DNA from: Corallococcus coralloides DSM 2259
GTDB lineage: Bacteria; Myxococcota; Myxococcia; Myxococcales; Myxococcaceae
Assembly: GCF_000255295.1 (NCBI RefSeq)
Contig: NC_017030.1
Location: 8,282,328-8,346,327, forward strand
Length of the DNA stretch: 64,000 nt
Reading direction: 5' to 3'
The position numbers were made by a program, and so were the translations under genes. Below, in pieces: positions 42,427 through 50,965 of this stretch (within the stretch, counting starts at the first letter, position 1; each line of letters begins with the position of its first letter). The notes beneath the pieces were generated by a model. That model was not told the origin of the DNA. It was given only the letters and a program-made list of their open reading frames with translations, and ran no database searches.

Positions 42427-43397
42427 ACTTCCAACCCACCGAGCCGTTCGTTCCCGCGCCGGGCCTTCGCGGCGCGCATGCGCAGACCATCTACGCGTCG
42501 CTCGTGCGCCCCACGCGCGTGCCGCCCCTGCGCCGGGAGCGGCGGGACCTGCCGGACGGGGACTTCGTCGACCTGGACACCTTCGACGGGCCGAAGGGCG
42601 CGCCGCACGTGGTGGTGCTGCACGGCCTGGAGGGGTCCTCGCAGGCGGGCTACGTCACGGAGGTGCTGCGGGGCGCGGCGAAGCGCGGCTGGGGTGCCAC
42701 GGCGATCAACTTCCGCTCGTGCAGCGGGGAGCCGAACCGGCTGGCCCGGGCGTACCACTCCGGCGACACGGCGGACACGCTGCTGGTGATGGCGGACGTG
42801 TGCGAGCGCATCACCGGGCCGATGCTCGCGGTGGGCTTCTCCCTGGGCGCCAACGTGCTGTGCCGGCTGCTGGAGGAGACGGGCGATCAGGCGCCCGTGG
42901 TGGCCGCCGCGTCCATCAGCGCGCCGTACGACCTGGATGCGTGCTGCCGCAAGCTGGATGGCGGCAGCGGCTACCACTGGCTCTACCGCGAGCGGTTCCT
43001 GCGCACGCTCAAGAGCAAGGCCCGCGCGAAGTTGCAGCGCTTCCCGGGCGCGTTCGACGGAACGCGCATGGAGGCAGCGCGCACCATCCGGGGCTATGAC
43101 GACGTGGTCACCGGGCCGCTGCATGGCTTCCGGGACGCGGAGCACTACTACCGGGAGGCGTCGTCGGGGCCCAGGCTCGCGGACATCCGCCGGCCCACGC
43201 TGCTCTTGAGCTCCGCGGATGATCCGATGCTGGAGGCGCCGGTGATTCCGCATTCCGCGCGGGACAACCCGTTCCTCAGCGTGGTGCTGACCGAGCAGGG
43301 AGGCCACGTGGGCTTCGTCGCGGGCCGCGTGCACCGCCCGTACTTCTGGGCGGAGGCGCAGGCGCTCGCGTTCTTCGAGCGGGTGCTCGCCCGCTGA
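42423..43397 (+). CDS. YheT-like alpha/beta hydrolase
   Basis: 324 residues from a GTG at 42423 overlapping the preceding stop. The oxyanion motif VVLHGLEGSSQ is near residue 65. The nucleophile Ser is in AVGFSLGANVL (GxSxG) near residue 140, with Asp in LLSSADDPML and His in GGHVGFV. The family covers esterase/lipase-like YheT/EMB8 proteins. The long same-frame extension upstream lies over ykgJ and is not used. Confidence 0.85.
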   Translation: MNFQPTEPFVPAPGLRGAHAQTIYASLVRPTRVPPLRRERRDLPDGDFVDLDTFDGPKGAPHVVVLHGLEGSSQAGYVTEVLRGAAKRGWGATAINFRSCSGEPNRLARAYHSGDTADTLLVMADVCERITGPMLAVGFSLGANVLCRLLEETGDQAPVVAAASISAPYDLDACCRKLDGGSGYHWLYRERFLRTLKSKARAKLQRFPGAFDGTRMEAARTIRGYDDVVTGPLHGFRDAEHYYREASSGPRLADIRRPTLLLSSADDPMLEAPVIPHSARDNPFLSVVLTEQGGHVGFVAGRVHRPYFWAEAQALAFFERVLAR

Positions 43398-44072
43398 TCA
43401 ACCGAAGAAGAAGGTGAGGCCGAGCTTTCCGGACGGCTGCACCTTGCGCATCATCCACGACTGCGTCTCCACGGGAGACAGCGAGTCACGGAAGGGCTCG
43501 TCCAGCTTCTGGAGGCTGGGGACGTCCATCTCCATGAAGCTCATGCCGCCGCGCACGAAGAAGCTGAGGCGCCGGGTGGCGTTGAACTCCAGGCCCACGT
43601 GCGTGCTGATGTACGTGTAGCCCACGCGCTCCATGGAGGAGGCGGGCAACTGCGTGCTGTCCGCCAGCCGCCGGTTCAGCGTCTTCGTGCTCGCGGCCTG
43701 CGCGTGTCCGAACTCCCATGAGAACGAGGGAGAGACCTTGCCCTTCAGCGGGAGCAGCGTGAGTCCCGCGCGCAAGGCGCCTCGCAGGCCGTTGTGCGCG
43801 CCGCCGAGGTGGATGCGCAGGTGCTGCGAAGGCCGGAGGACGCCGGAGAGTCCCGCGCCTTCGGGCATGCCCGCGTCGAGCATCAGACCGAAGGGCGCCA
43901 GCCGCTCCGGATCATTGCTCATCCGCCGACGGCCTTCCATCTGCGGTGCCTGCACCTGGGGTGATTGCACCTGCGGTGTTGATTGGGCCATGGCCGTGTG
44001 AGCCGACAGGGCCGCTACCGCCGCGGTGACGATGGACACCGCTCCCATGAGGATTCTCCCCGTTCCAGACAT
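43398..44072 (-). CDS. Exported protein, probable outer-membrane beta-barrel
   Basis: 224 residues from the ATG at 44072. A signal peptide ends near AHTAMA-QST. A Gln/Pro-rich stretch (TPQVQSPQVQAPQ) leads into beta-rich sequence with Gly and aromatic alternation (HLRIHLGGAHNGLRGALRAGL, GLEFNATRRLSFFVRGG). The C terminus is KLGLTFFFG, resembling an insertion signal with aromatic ends. The family is not recognised. It converges tail to tail with the hydrolase gene. Confidence 0.7.
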   Translation of the reverse strand: MSGTGRILMGAVSIVTAAVAALSAHTAMAQSTPQVQSPQVQAPQMEGRRRMSNDPERLAPFGLMLDAGMPEGAGLSGVLRPSQHLRIHLGGAHNGLRGALRAGLTLLPLKGKVSPSFSWEFGHAQAASTKTLNRRLADSTQLPASSMERVGYTYISTHVGLEFNATRRLSFFVRGGMSFMEMDVPSLQKLDEPFRDSLSPVETQSWMMRKVQPSGKLGLTFFFG

Positions 44073-44471
44073 CGCGGCCACGCGCGATGAGATTTGCGAG
44101 GTACGCCGGATCCCGGGAGCGCCCGCTCTCCGAGACCCGGCTGCGTGTTGCTCCCCCCGACCCGCCACTCCACTCCCGCCACTGCCACACGTCCGGTGCT
44201 GACTGTCGCGTCGCCTCGATACCGCCGCCGGCTGGTTCGCGAAGCTCTCGCACCGCCACGTCTTGATTCACGGCCCTTCACGTCTCCCGTCCGGCGACCA
44301 CGGCTGCCTTTGCCGGACTCCCCCAAACTGCGCACTGCTCCGTCCCGCCGCCCAGCCCCGTCCCGCGACCTGCCTGCTGCCTTGCTCGACCGCGCTGCCT
44401 GCTGCCCCCCGGTGCCGCGCGATGCGAGGTGATGCGCAACTGCCCTGATCCGCCGTGCTGACTGTGCTGCG

Positions 44472-45102
44472 TGCTGCCCCGACCCGCCCGTCCTGCCCCG
44501 TGCTGCGTGCTGCCCCGTCCCGCCCGTCCTGCCCCGTGCTGCTTTTGCTGCCCCAACCCGCCCTACCCCGTCCTGCGTGCTGCCCCGTCCTGCCCCGTGC
44601 TGCGTGCTGCCCCGACCCGCCCGTCCTGCCCCGTGCTGCTTTTGCTGCCCCGACCCGCCCTGCCCCGTCCTGCCTTTGCTGCCCCGTCCTACTCTTGCTG
44701 CCCCGTCCTGCCTTTGCTGCCCCGTCCTGCTCTTGCTGCCCCGTCCCGCCCTACCCCGTCCTGCCTTTGCTGCCCCGACCCGCCCTGCCCCGTACTGCCT
44801 TTGCTGCCCCGTCCCGACCCGCCCTGCCCCGTACTGCCTTTGCTGCCCCGACCCGCCCAGCCCCGTACTGCCTTTGCTGCCCCGTCCCGACCCGCCCTGC
44901 CCCGTACTGCCTTTGCTGCCCCGACCCGCCCTGCCCCGTCCTGCCTTTGCTGCCCCGTCCCGACCCGCCCTGCCCCGTCCTGCCTTTGCTGCCCCGACCC
45001 GCCCTGCCCCGTGCTGCCCCAACCCGCCCTGCCCCGTCCTGCGTGCTGCCCCGTCCCGCCCGCCCTGCCCCGTACCGCCCTTGCTGCCCCGTCCCGCCCT
45101 GT
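44472..45102. repeat. Degenerate tandem repeat with G-quadruplex motif in most units
   Basis: About twenty units read as GCTGCCCCG blocks, mostly 34 or 39 bp, with three 19-bp, one 27-bp and other variants. On the plus strand they are almost purely C/T. On the minus strand 16 of 20 units contain four closely spaced runs of at least three G (loops 1-6 nt), a standard intramolecular G-quadruplex pattern. The four others are the short units. Unit lengths are often not multiples of three (34, 31, 19), so no reading frame is kept. Confidence 0.9.
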
Positions 45103-45211
45103 TCCCCCTGAAGCAGTGCGGCTTCCCCCCCCACCGACTCCGTCCCCCCGCCGTGCTGCCCATCCCTGCTGCGGGGGTGCCTAAGCATTCGCCGTGCCGC
45201 CGCTTCTCCGC

Positions 45212-45247
45212 GATATATTTCCCTGTAATATCAGCAAGTTGCGCAAC
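45212..45247 (+). promoter_or_regulatory. AT-rich island with two inverted repeats upstream of the lipoprotein gene
   Basis: GATAT/ATATC arms (45212-45216, 45228-45232) and a 10-bp palindrome GTTGCGCAAC (45238-45247) lie about 100 bp before the ATG at 45346. They sit in sequence less GC-rich than its surroundings. Exact promoter boxes are not resolved. Confidence 0.3.
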
Positions 45248-45345
45248 ACCACCCCACTGAGCGCCTCGGGCTGTGGGCTCGGAGCCGGAAAAAACTCCTG
45301 ACCCTTCGAGGCCCCGGCCTAACGTGTGACAGCCTTGTTGACGGG

Positions 45346-46455
45346 ATGATGGAGGAACCCGTGCGCCTTCCGGTCGCCGCCGCACTGCTCAGCCTGGTCG
45401 CCTGCTCCGAATCGACCGAAGGCACCACCCCGAAGCTCGAGGGCCTCATCAATCCGCGGCAGCGACTCATCACCCCCGCGCGCGTCTGCAACGCAGGTGG
45501 CGGCACGACGGGATGGCGCCTGGAGCTCATCGGCAGCCGCTTCACCCCCGTGCCCCGCGACGCGCTCACCGACACGCCGTCCGTGGAACTGCCCAGGGTC
45601 TCGCTGAGCGGCCCGGCCGACTACACGCTCCCCGCGGACCACCTCTTCTTCGCGCGCACCGAGCTCATGCGGATGGACCTGCCCACCCGCGACAGCACGC
45701 CGTCGAACACGCTCCCGCCCGGTGCCTATACCGTCTCCGTGACGAACCCCTTGGGAGGCACCTCCGAGCTCGAGGACGCCCTGCGCGTCGTGCCGCCGCC
45801 GGAAATCACGAGCCTCACCGTGCCCGGGGGCTTCCGCTACAACGCCGCCAGCCCCCTCGTCATCGAAGGCAGAGGCTTCCGCTCGGACGCGCTGCCGCTC
45901 ATCGTTCTTCAGCGCCAGGGCGAAGAGGATCAGCCCCTCTTCACCCTCACCGTCGTCTCCGACACGCGCATCGAAACCGAAGTGCCTCCCGCCACGCCGG
46001 AGGGCACCTACGCGCTTACGATCACCAACCCCGAGGGCTGCTCCGTCACGCGCCCCCTGGCAATCACGGTCACCTATCCGCGGCTGGGCAACCTCTCCGT
46101 GTCGCCCGCGAGCGGCCCCGCGAATAACGACACGGTCATCACCCTCACCAACACCGCGTCCGGCACCGCGAAGCCGTTCTCGACCGAGCCTGGCACCCAC
46201 GACGTGTACCTCGTCGCGCCCGTGAAGACGGATCCCAGCCAGACGGTGAACATCCCGCTTTACGACGTGACGTACGTCTCCTCGTCGCAGCTCCGCGCCA
46301 CCGTGCCCAGCTGCTCGGGCTTCGACTCGCGGCCCGTCACGGATCCCTCGTGTCCCGGCGGCATCGTGCCCGGCACCTATGGATTCATCGTCGCGGACCC
46401 CAGCGGTGCCTTCGGAACCCTCCCCGCGTCCTCCGGTTTCACCGTCTCCCCATGA
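45346..46455 (+). CDS. Lipoprotein with IPT/TIG-like beta-sandwich repeats
   Basis: 369 residues. The signal peptide ends in a lipobox LLSLVAC. Three beta-sandwich segments follow, each with a phrase such as PGAYTVSVTNPLGG (about 123-136), EGTYALTITNPEGC (about 220-233) and PGTYGFIVADPSGA (about 345-358). These are typical of IPT/TIG immunoglobulin-like domains. It is coupled to the next gene by ATGA overlap, implying a lipoprotein partner for a barrel. Function unknown. Confidence 0.8.
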   Translation: MMEEPVRLPVAAALLSLVACSESTEGTTPKLEGLINPRQRLITPARVCNAGGGTTGWRLELIGSRFTPVPRDALTDTPSVELPRVSLSGPADYTLPADHLFFARTELMRMDLPTRDSTPSNTLPPGAYTVSVTNPLGGTSELEDALRVVPPPEITSLTVPGGFRYNAASPLVIEGRGFRSDALPLIVLQRQGEEDQPLFTLTVVSDTRIETEVPPATPEGTYALTITNPEGCSVTRPLAITVTYPRLGNLSVSPASGPANNDTVITLTNTASGTAKPFSTEPGTHDVYLVAPVKTDPSQTVNIPLYDVTYVSSSQLRATVPSCSGFDSRPVTDPSCPGGIVPGTYGFIVADPSGAFGTLPASSGFTVSP

Positions 46456-47057
46456 ACGCCCTCGCCCTGCTCGCGGCCGCGGCGCTGGCCGCCGCCCCCT
46501 CCTCCAAGAAGGACAACGGAGGCCCTCTCTTCATCGCGCCCAAGGTGGGCTTCATCAAGCCCGTCACGTCGCTCGGCGGGGACCTCTTCCTGGGCGGCGA
46601 GGTGGGCTACCTCACGCCCCTGCTCCAGCGGCGCCTCGCGCTGGTGCTGGAGGTGAACTACCACCGGCCCTCCACGTCGGGGACGCTGCGCGGGCCCCAG
46701 CTGGACAACCTGGGCCAGCCCATCGAGTCGCCGTACACGCTCGCCGAGCGCGAGGTGGCCATCCAGCTGTCCGCCGTGTTCCGCTTCCCCCGCGCGTTCG
46801 GGCCGCTCACGCCCTACGTGGGCGCGGGCCCTGGCCTGTACCTGCATCGCGCGACGGTGGAGTCGTTCGACAGCACCGCGTCGGAGAGCGGCGGCGGGCT
46901 GGGCTTCCAGGCGCTCGCGGGCGTGGAGCTGCCGCTGGGTCCGGGCGGTGCCTTCCTTGAGGCGAAGTACCACTTCGCTCCGGTGGACTTCCTCACCACC
47001 GGCGACGTGAACGCGGGCGCGGTGCTCGCGGCCCTGGGCTACCGGCTGCGCCTGTAG
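46452..47057 (+). CDS. Outer-membrane beta-barrel protein
   Basis: 201 residues from the ATG at 46452, inside the preceding stop (ATGA). A short signal peptide precedes GGPLFIAPKVGFIKPVT. Repeated amphipathic strands (GEVGYLTPLL, PYVGAGPGLYLHR, FLEAKYHFAP) resemble an OmpA/OmpW-like eight-strand barrel. The end is ALGYRLRL. It is translationally coupled to the TIG-like lipoprotein. Confidence 0.78.
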   Translation: MNALALLAAAALAAAPSSKKDNGGPLFIAPKVGFIKPVTSLGGDLFLGGEVGYLTPLLQRRLALVLEVNYHRPSTSGTLRGPQLDNLGQPIESPYTLAEREVAIQLSAVFRFPRAFGPLTPYVGAGPGLYLHRATVESFDSTASESGGGLGFQALAGVELPLGPGGAFLEAKYHFAPVDFLTTGDVNAGAVLAALGYRLRL

Positions 47058-47069
47058 TCGCGCGGGGGC

Positions 47070-47477
47070 TCAGGCCCGTCCCACCGGCGGGCGCAACATC
47101 CGCAGCAGGTGCTGGGCCAGCAGGTCGCGCGTGGCCTGGAGCACCGAGCCCATCAGGTGGTGCAGCGCCTCCGCGGTGTCGCCGTGGGCTTCGCGCACGC
47201 GCTCGGAGCGGCCGTCGAAGATGCGCAGCCGGCCAGGCACCAGCGAGATGACCGGCAGCGACGGGTGCCGCTTGCGCAGGAGCCCCAGGAACAGCGGGTG
47301 GTCCTCGTCCGGACGGCGCAGGTCCACCACCACCAGCGCGGGCTTGTTCTCCTTGATGGAGGCGAAGGCGTCATCGGGCTCGCCCGTGGCGGACACCTCC
47401 ACGTCCGGCTCCGCGTCCAGGAAGCGGCTGAGCAGCGCGCGGGACGCCGCATGCGGGCTGACGACGAGGACCCGCAT
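47070..47477 (-). CDS. Receiver-like protein with degenerate acidic pocket
   Basis: 135 residues from the ATG at 47477. It starts RVLVVSPHAASRALLSRFL and has VVVDLRRPDEDHPLF, so the phosphate-accepting Asp position is kept (near residue 52). The usual acidic pair after strand 1 (DD) is replaced by Ser-Pro, and no switch Lys was seen. The last 60 residues form helices without an output domain. Probably a phosphorylation-independent receiver. It faces away from the helicase gene; the divergent gap is about 150 bp. Confidence 0.6.
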   Translation of the reverse strand: MRVLVVSPHAASRALLSRFLDAEPDVEVSATGEPDDAFASIKENKPALVVVDLRRPDEDHPLFLGLLRKRHPSLPVISLVPGRLRIFDGRSERVREAHGDTAEALHHLMGSVLQATRDLLAQHLLRMLRPPVGRA

Positions 47478-47624
47478 CAGCGGGCCGACGCCTGGAAGGA
47501 TGCGGGACTCCAACCTGCGGGCGGTACAGGGCGAACAGCGGCGGGGCGGGTCCAGGGCATAAGTGGAGCAGGTAACGCCCGGCCACCCCTCAAAGCAATC
47601 CGCCCCGCGTCCAGAAGGCACGCC

Positions 47625-49181
47625 GTGCCGCCAGGCAGCCAATCGTCCGCGCCCGTGGCTTCTTCCGCCCGCGCGGGCCAGAGTGGCGGAGCGCCTTCCA
47701 ACCCGCTACTTCCCATCCCGCGCGAGTCTCCCCCCACGTCGGTTCCCCCAGAGTCCCGAGCGTCCGCCATCGAGCCCCTGCCCTCCCCCCTCACCGAGCT
47801 GCACTACGACAGCGGAACGCTGGTGGCCCCGACGCTGCCCGACGACGAGCGGCTGCACGCGCTCTTCCAGAAGGACGGACGCACGGGCGTCTTCCGCGCG
47901 CCCGCGCTGCACTACCGCGACGTCGTCCTGCGCCTGCGCGAACGCGGGCTGCCCTACGAGGACCGCGCGAAGCGCTTCGAGCCGGCGGAGCTGCCCCTCG
48001 CGGTGCCCATCGAGCCGTTCCCGCATCAGCGCGCCGCGCTGGACGCCTGGACGCGCGCGGGAGGCCGGGGGCTGGTCGAGCTGCCCACCGGCGCGGGCAA
48101 GACGCTGCTGGCGGTGCTGGCCATCGCGTGGGTGAAGCGGCCCACGTTGGTGGTGGTGCCCACGCTAGACTTGATGGCGCAGTGGCAGGGCGTGCTGGCG
48201 AAGCACTTCGCCACCCCGGTGGGCATGGTGGGCGGCGGCGTCAACGACCGTCAGACGCTCACGGTGACGACGTACGACTCCGCGGCGATGCAGATGGAGT
48301 TCACGGGCAACCGCTTCGGCCTGCTCATCTGCGACGAGTGCCACCACCTGCCCGCGCCCAGCTACCGCTTCATCGCGGAGGGGACGCTCGCGCCCTACCG
48401 GCTGGGACTCACCGCGACGCTGGAGCGCGCGGACGGCGGCGAGCGCGTATGCGAGGAGCTCCTGGGCCCGCTGGTGCACCGCACCGGCATCGACGAGCTC
48501 CAGGGCCAGTACCTGGCGCCCTACGAAGTCCGCCGCATCGAGGTGCCGCTCACGCCCGACGAGAAGGCCCGCTACGACGAGGCGCGAGGCCGCTACCTCA
48601 CGTTCGTGCGGAAGCTGGGCGTGCCGCTCGCGTCGCCGGAGGGCTGGGCGCGCTTCCTGGCGCAGAGCCAGCGCAGCGACGAGGGCCGCGCGGCGTACCG
48701 GGGCTACCGGGAGCAGCGCCGCATCGCGCTCACCTCCAGCGGCAAGCTGGACGCGCTCTGGAAGATCCTCCTGGAGCACCGCGAGGACCGCGTCATCGTC
48801 TTCACGGACGACAACGAGACGGTCTACACGCTCGCGCGCAAGCTGCTCCTGCCCGCGCTCACGCACCACACGCCGCTGCCGGAGCGCAAGGCGCTGCTCG
48901 CCGCGTTCGCCAGCGCGGAGCTGCCGGTGCTGCTCACCTCGCGGGTGCTCAACGAAGGCGTGGACGTGCCGGACGCGCGCGTGGGCGTGGTGCTCAGCGG
49001 CAGCGGCAGCGTGCGCGAACACGTCCAGCGCCTGGGCCGCATCCTGCGAAAGCGCCCCGGCAAGCGCGCCCTCTTGTACGAGGTGTGCTCCGCGCAGACG
49101 GCGGAGAGCGGCATCAGCGAAAGACGCAGGCAGCACCGCGCCTACCAGGAGCCGGAGGGCCCTCCCGATGCCAGCGCATGA
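47625..49181 (+). CDS. XPB/Rad25-type DNA helicase
   Basis: 518 residues from a GTG at 47625 (a second GTG lies 30 bp later). After a short N-terminal damage-recognition-like region, helicase motif I is VELPTGAGKTLLAV (near 165). Motif II is LLICDECHH, III is LGLTATLERADG, and V/VI lie in SRVLNEGVDVPDARV and REHVQRLGRILRKRPGKRALLYEV. The C-terminal module fits XPB. XPB opens DNA at damage in nucleotide excision repair of archaea and eukaryotes. A Bax1-type nuclease follows after 60 bp. Confidence 0.85.
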   Translation: MPPGSQSSAPVASSARAGQSGGAPSNPLLPIPRESPPTSVPPESRASAIEPLPSPLTELHYDSGTLVAPTLPDDERLHALFQKDGRTGVFRAPALHYRDVVLRLRERGLPYEDRAKRFEPAELPLAVPIEPFPHQRAALDAWTRAGGRGLVELPTGAGKTLLAVLAIAWVKRPTLVVVPTLDLMAQWQGVLAKHFATPVGMVGGGVNDRQTLTVTTYDSAAMQMEFTGNRFGLLICDECHHLPAPSYRFIAEGTLAPYRLGLTATLERADGGERVCEELLGPLVHRTGIDELQGQYLAPYEVRRIEVPLTPDEKARYDEARGRYLTFVRKLGVPLASPEGWARFLAQSQRSDEGRAAYRGYREQRRIALTSSGKLDALWKILLEHREDRVIVFTDDNETVYTLARKLLLPALTHHTPLPERKALLAAFASAELPVLLTSRVLNEGVDVPDARVGVVLSGSGSVREHVQRLGRILRKRPGKRALLYEVCSAQTAESGISERRRQHRAYQEPEGPPDASA

Positions 49182-49241
49182 CGGCCGCCCCGAGCGCTCC
49201 TCCATTTCCCACCCACGTCGCGCATCGCCGGAGGTCTCCGC

Positions 49242-50456
49242 ATGCTGACGCGTGAGCTGCTCGCCTCGCGCGTGCGCGAAGGCATCCTGCGCCCTTCCTT
49301 CGTGAAGACGCACGACCCCTCCCTCCAGGCGCTCGCGAAGGAGCTGCTCGCGGACGCGGAGACCTTCCGGGGCCAGAGCCGCGACGACGTGGAGGAGTCC
49401 TTCAGCCTCAAGGCCGGCGCGTTCAGCCGCCCCAAGGTCGCGCGCGGGCTGGTGAAGCTGCTGCTCGACCGGCTCCTCTTCGACGAGGCGGGCGAAGGCG
49501 CCACGGAGGCGCGCTGGCGCACGCTGCTCGTGGGCGCGAAGGTGCTGCGGACCCTTCCGCCGGACACCACGCTGGAGGCCTACGAAGCGCGCCTCACCGA
49601 GGCCCTGGACGCGCCGCTTCCGGACACGCGCGAGGCGCTCTACTCGGACCTGCCCGGCAACCGGAAGCTGCTCGGGTGGGACGGCGAAGCGCTCACGCCG
49701 CAGGGGCTCCTGGACCGCTACAACCTGGCGCTCGCGCAGGGGCCGCTGCTCAACGCCCGGCGCCTCACCCTGCGCGCGCGGTCGCCGGAGCTCTTGCGCG
49801 TGCGCAAGCTGCTGCGCTGGTTGAAGTTCTGCCGGCTGGTGGCGGAGGTGCGGCGCGACGGCGAGGACTGGTCCCTGGAGGTGGAGGGCCCCGGCGCCAT
49901 GCTGGCCCTGCAGAAGAAGTACGGCCTGCAGCTCGCGAGCTTCCTGTCCGTGGTCCCCATCCTGGAGCGCTGGGAGCTGTCCGCGGTGCTGGAGGACGCG
50001 CGCAAGCGCTCCACGCTCCAGCTTTCCAACGAGGATCCGCTGGTGTCCCCGCTGCCCGCGGCGCTGGGTCACGTGCCGCCGGAGGTGACCGCGCTGGCGG
50101 AAGGCTTCGAGGACGCGGCCTGGGAGCTGGACCTCACGCCCCTGCCCCGCCACACCGGCGCCGCCGGCCTGTGCGTGCCCGACCTCACCTTCCGCCACCG
50201 GAAGACGGGCCAGGAGGTCGCGCTGGAGCTGTTCCACCCGTGGCACGCGGCGCCGCTGTCACGCCGGCTGGCGGAGCTGCGCGCGCGTCCCGACGCGGGG
50301 CTGCTCCTGGGCGTGGACCGCGCGCTGGCGAAGGAGGCGGCGGAGCGGCAGGTGCTGGAGGATCACCCGCAGGTGGTGCTCTTCAACGGCTTTCCCTCCG
50401 TCCGGAAACTGAGGGAGCGGCTCGCGCGATGGGACGGCACGGCGAAGGCCGGATGA
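49242..50456 (+). CDS. Bax1-like endonuclease (DUF790)
   Basis: 404 residues matching DUF790/COG3372: MLTRELLASRVREGILRPSFV at the N terminus, the winged-helix-like WLKFCRLVAEV stretch and a C-terminal PD-(D/E)xK-like part. There the Asp lies in VPDLTFRHRKTGQE and the Glu in VALELFHPWHA. Archaeal Bax1 partners XPB and cuts damaged DNA. The gene directly follows the XPB-like helicase, as in archaea. The ATG at 49242 is used, and the gap is 60 bp. Confidence 0.82.
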   Translation: MLTRELLASRVREGILRPSFVKTHDPSLQALAKELLADAETFRGQSRDDVEESFSLKAGAFSRPKVARGLVKLLLDRLLFDEAGEGATEARWRTLLVGAKVLRTLPPDTTLEAYEARLTEALDAPLPDTREALYSDLPGNRKLLGWDGEALTPQGLLDRYNLALAQGPLLNARRLTLRARSPELLRVRKLLRWLKFCRLVAEVRRDGEDWSLEVEGPGAMLALQKKYGLQLASFLSVVPILERWELSAVLEDARKRSTLQLSNEDPLVSPLPAALGHVPPEVTALAEGFEDAAWELDLTPLPRHTGAAGLCVPDLTFRHRKTGQEVALELFHPWHAAPLSRRLAELRARPDAGLLLGVDRALAKEAAERQVLEDHPQVVLFNGFPSVRKLRERLARWDGTAKAG

Positions 50457-50470
50457 GCACCGGAGCGCCC

Positions 50471-50836
50471 TCAGCTCCTGGGTTTGAACTGTGAGGCCAG
50501 CACGCTGAGGATGCGGACGGAGCCCCGGTCCAGTTGCTTCGCGCGGCGCAAGAGACGGCGCAGCTCCGCGGACTCGCCGTAGTCGGACGGAGGCTCCGCG
50601 GCCCACTTCACGTCCTGCGACGGCTTGAGCCCCAGCGCCTCGTCCGCGGAGATGGACAGCACCACGCACAACCGGCGGAAGGTCTGGATGCTGGGCAGCA
50701 TGTGGCCGCGCTCCAGGCGCCCGTAGACCTCACTGGCGATGCCGATGCGCTCCGCCACGTCCGCCTGGGTCAGGTTCAGACGGGTGCGGGCGACGCGGGC
50801 CGCGCCTCCGAGCCGGGATGCGAGGGTCTTTTCCAT
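50471..50836 (-). CDS. XRE-family helix-turn-helix regulator
   Basis: 121 residues. An HTH_3/XRE domain spans about 12-68: LNLTQADVAERIGIASEVYGRLERGHMLPSIQTF. A Leu/Arg-rich C terminus (about 88-108) follows. It probably represses or activates nearby genes, possibly its own divergent neighbour (pseudo-receiver). The stop lies 14 bp past the nuclease stop, so the two converge. Confidence 0.85.
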   Translation of the reverse strand: MEKTLASRLGGAARVARTRLNLTQADVAERIGIASEVYGRLERGHMLPSIQTFRRLCVVLSISADEALGLKPSQDVKWAAEPPSDYGESAELRRLLRRAKQLDRGSVRILSVLASQFKPRS

Positions 50837-50965
50837 GGGGTCGTTAACCTACCGGGTTCGCCCATGTCGATATGACTTGAGAGGTTGGCTTCCAAGAACT
50901 TCCGGGGTAGGCTTTTCGCGACACAACCTCTTGCGTCAAGCCTGTCCGCACCACCCACTGCCTTC

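Larger units (their letters stand above)
44073..45345. other. 1.27-kb non-coding region holding a C-rich tandem repeat
   Basis: Between the divergent exported-protein gene (minus) and the TIG-lipoprotein gene (plus). Its middle (44472-45102) is a degenerate repeat array. Its right end (45210-45247) is an AT-rich island that probably contains the promoter of the lipoprotein gene. Open frames in all phases here are by-products of the C-rich sequence, which has few stop codons. Confidence 0.8.

Noticed and set aside
44472..45102. CRISPR array
   Set aside because: There are no constant repeats with unique spacers and no cas genes nearby; units run directly into each other.
44455..45260. Plus-strand frames of 218-237 residues over the same repeats in all three phases
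   Set aside because: Being open in every phase with Pro/Cys-rich monotony is expected from a C/T-only repeat, not from a gene.
44015..45385. 456-residue minus-strand frame across the repeat array
   Set aside because: It is Gly/Arg/Ala low complexity produced by repeats; unit lengths break the frame and there is no start signal or domain.
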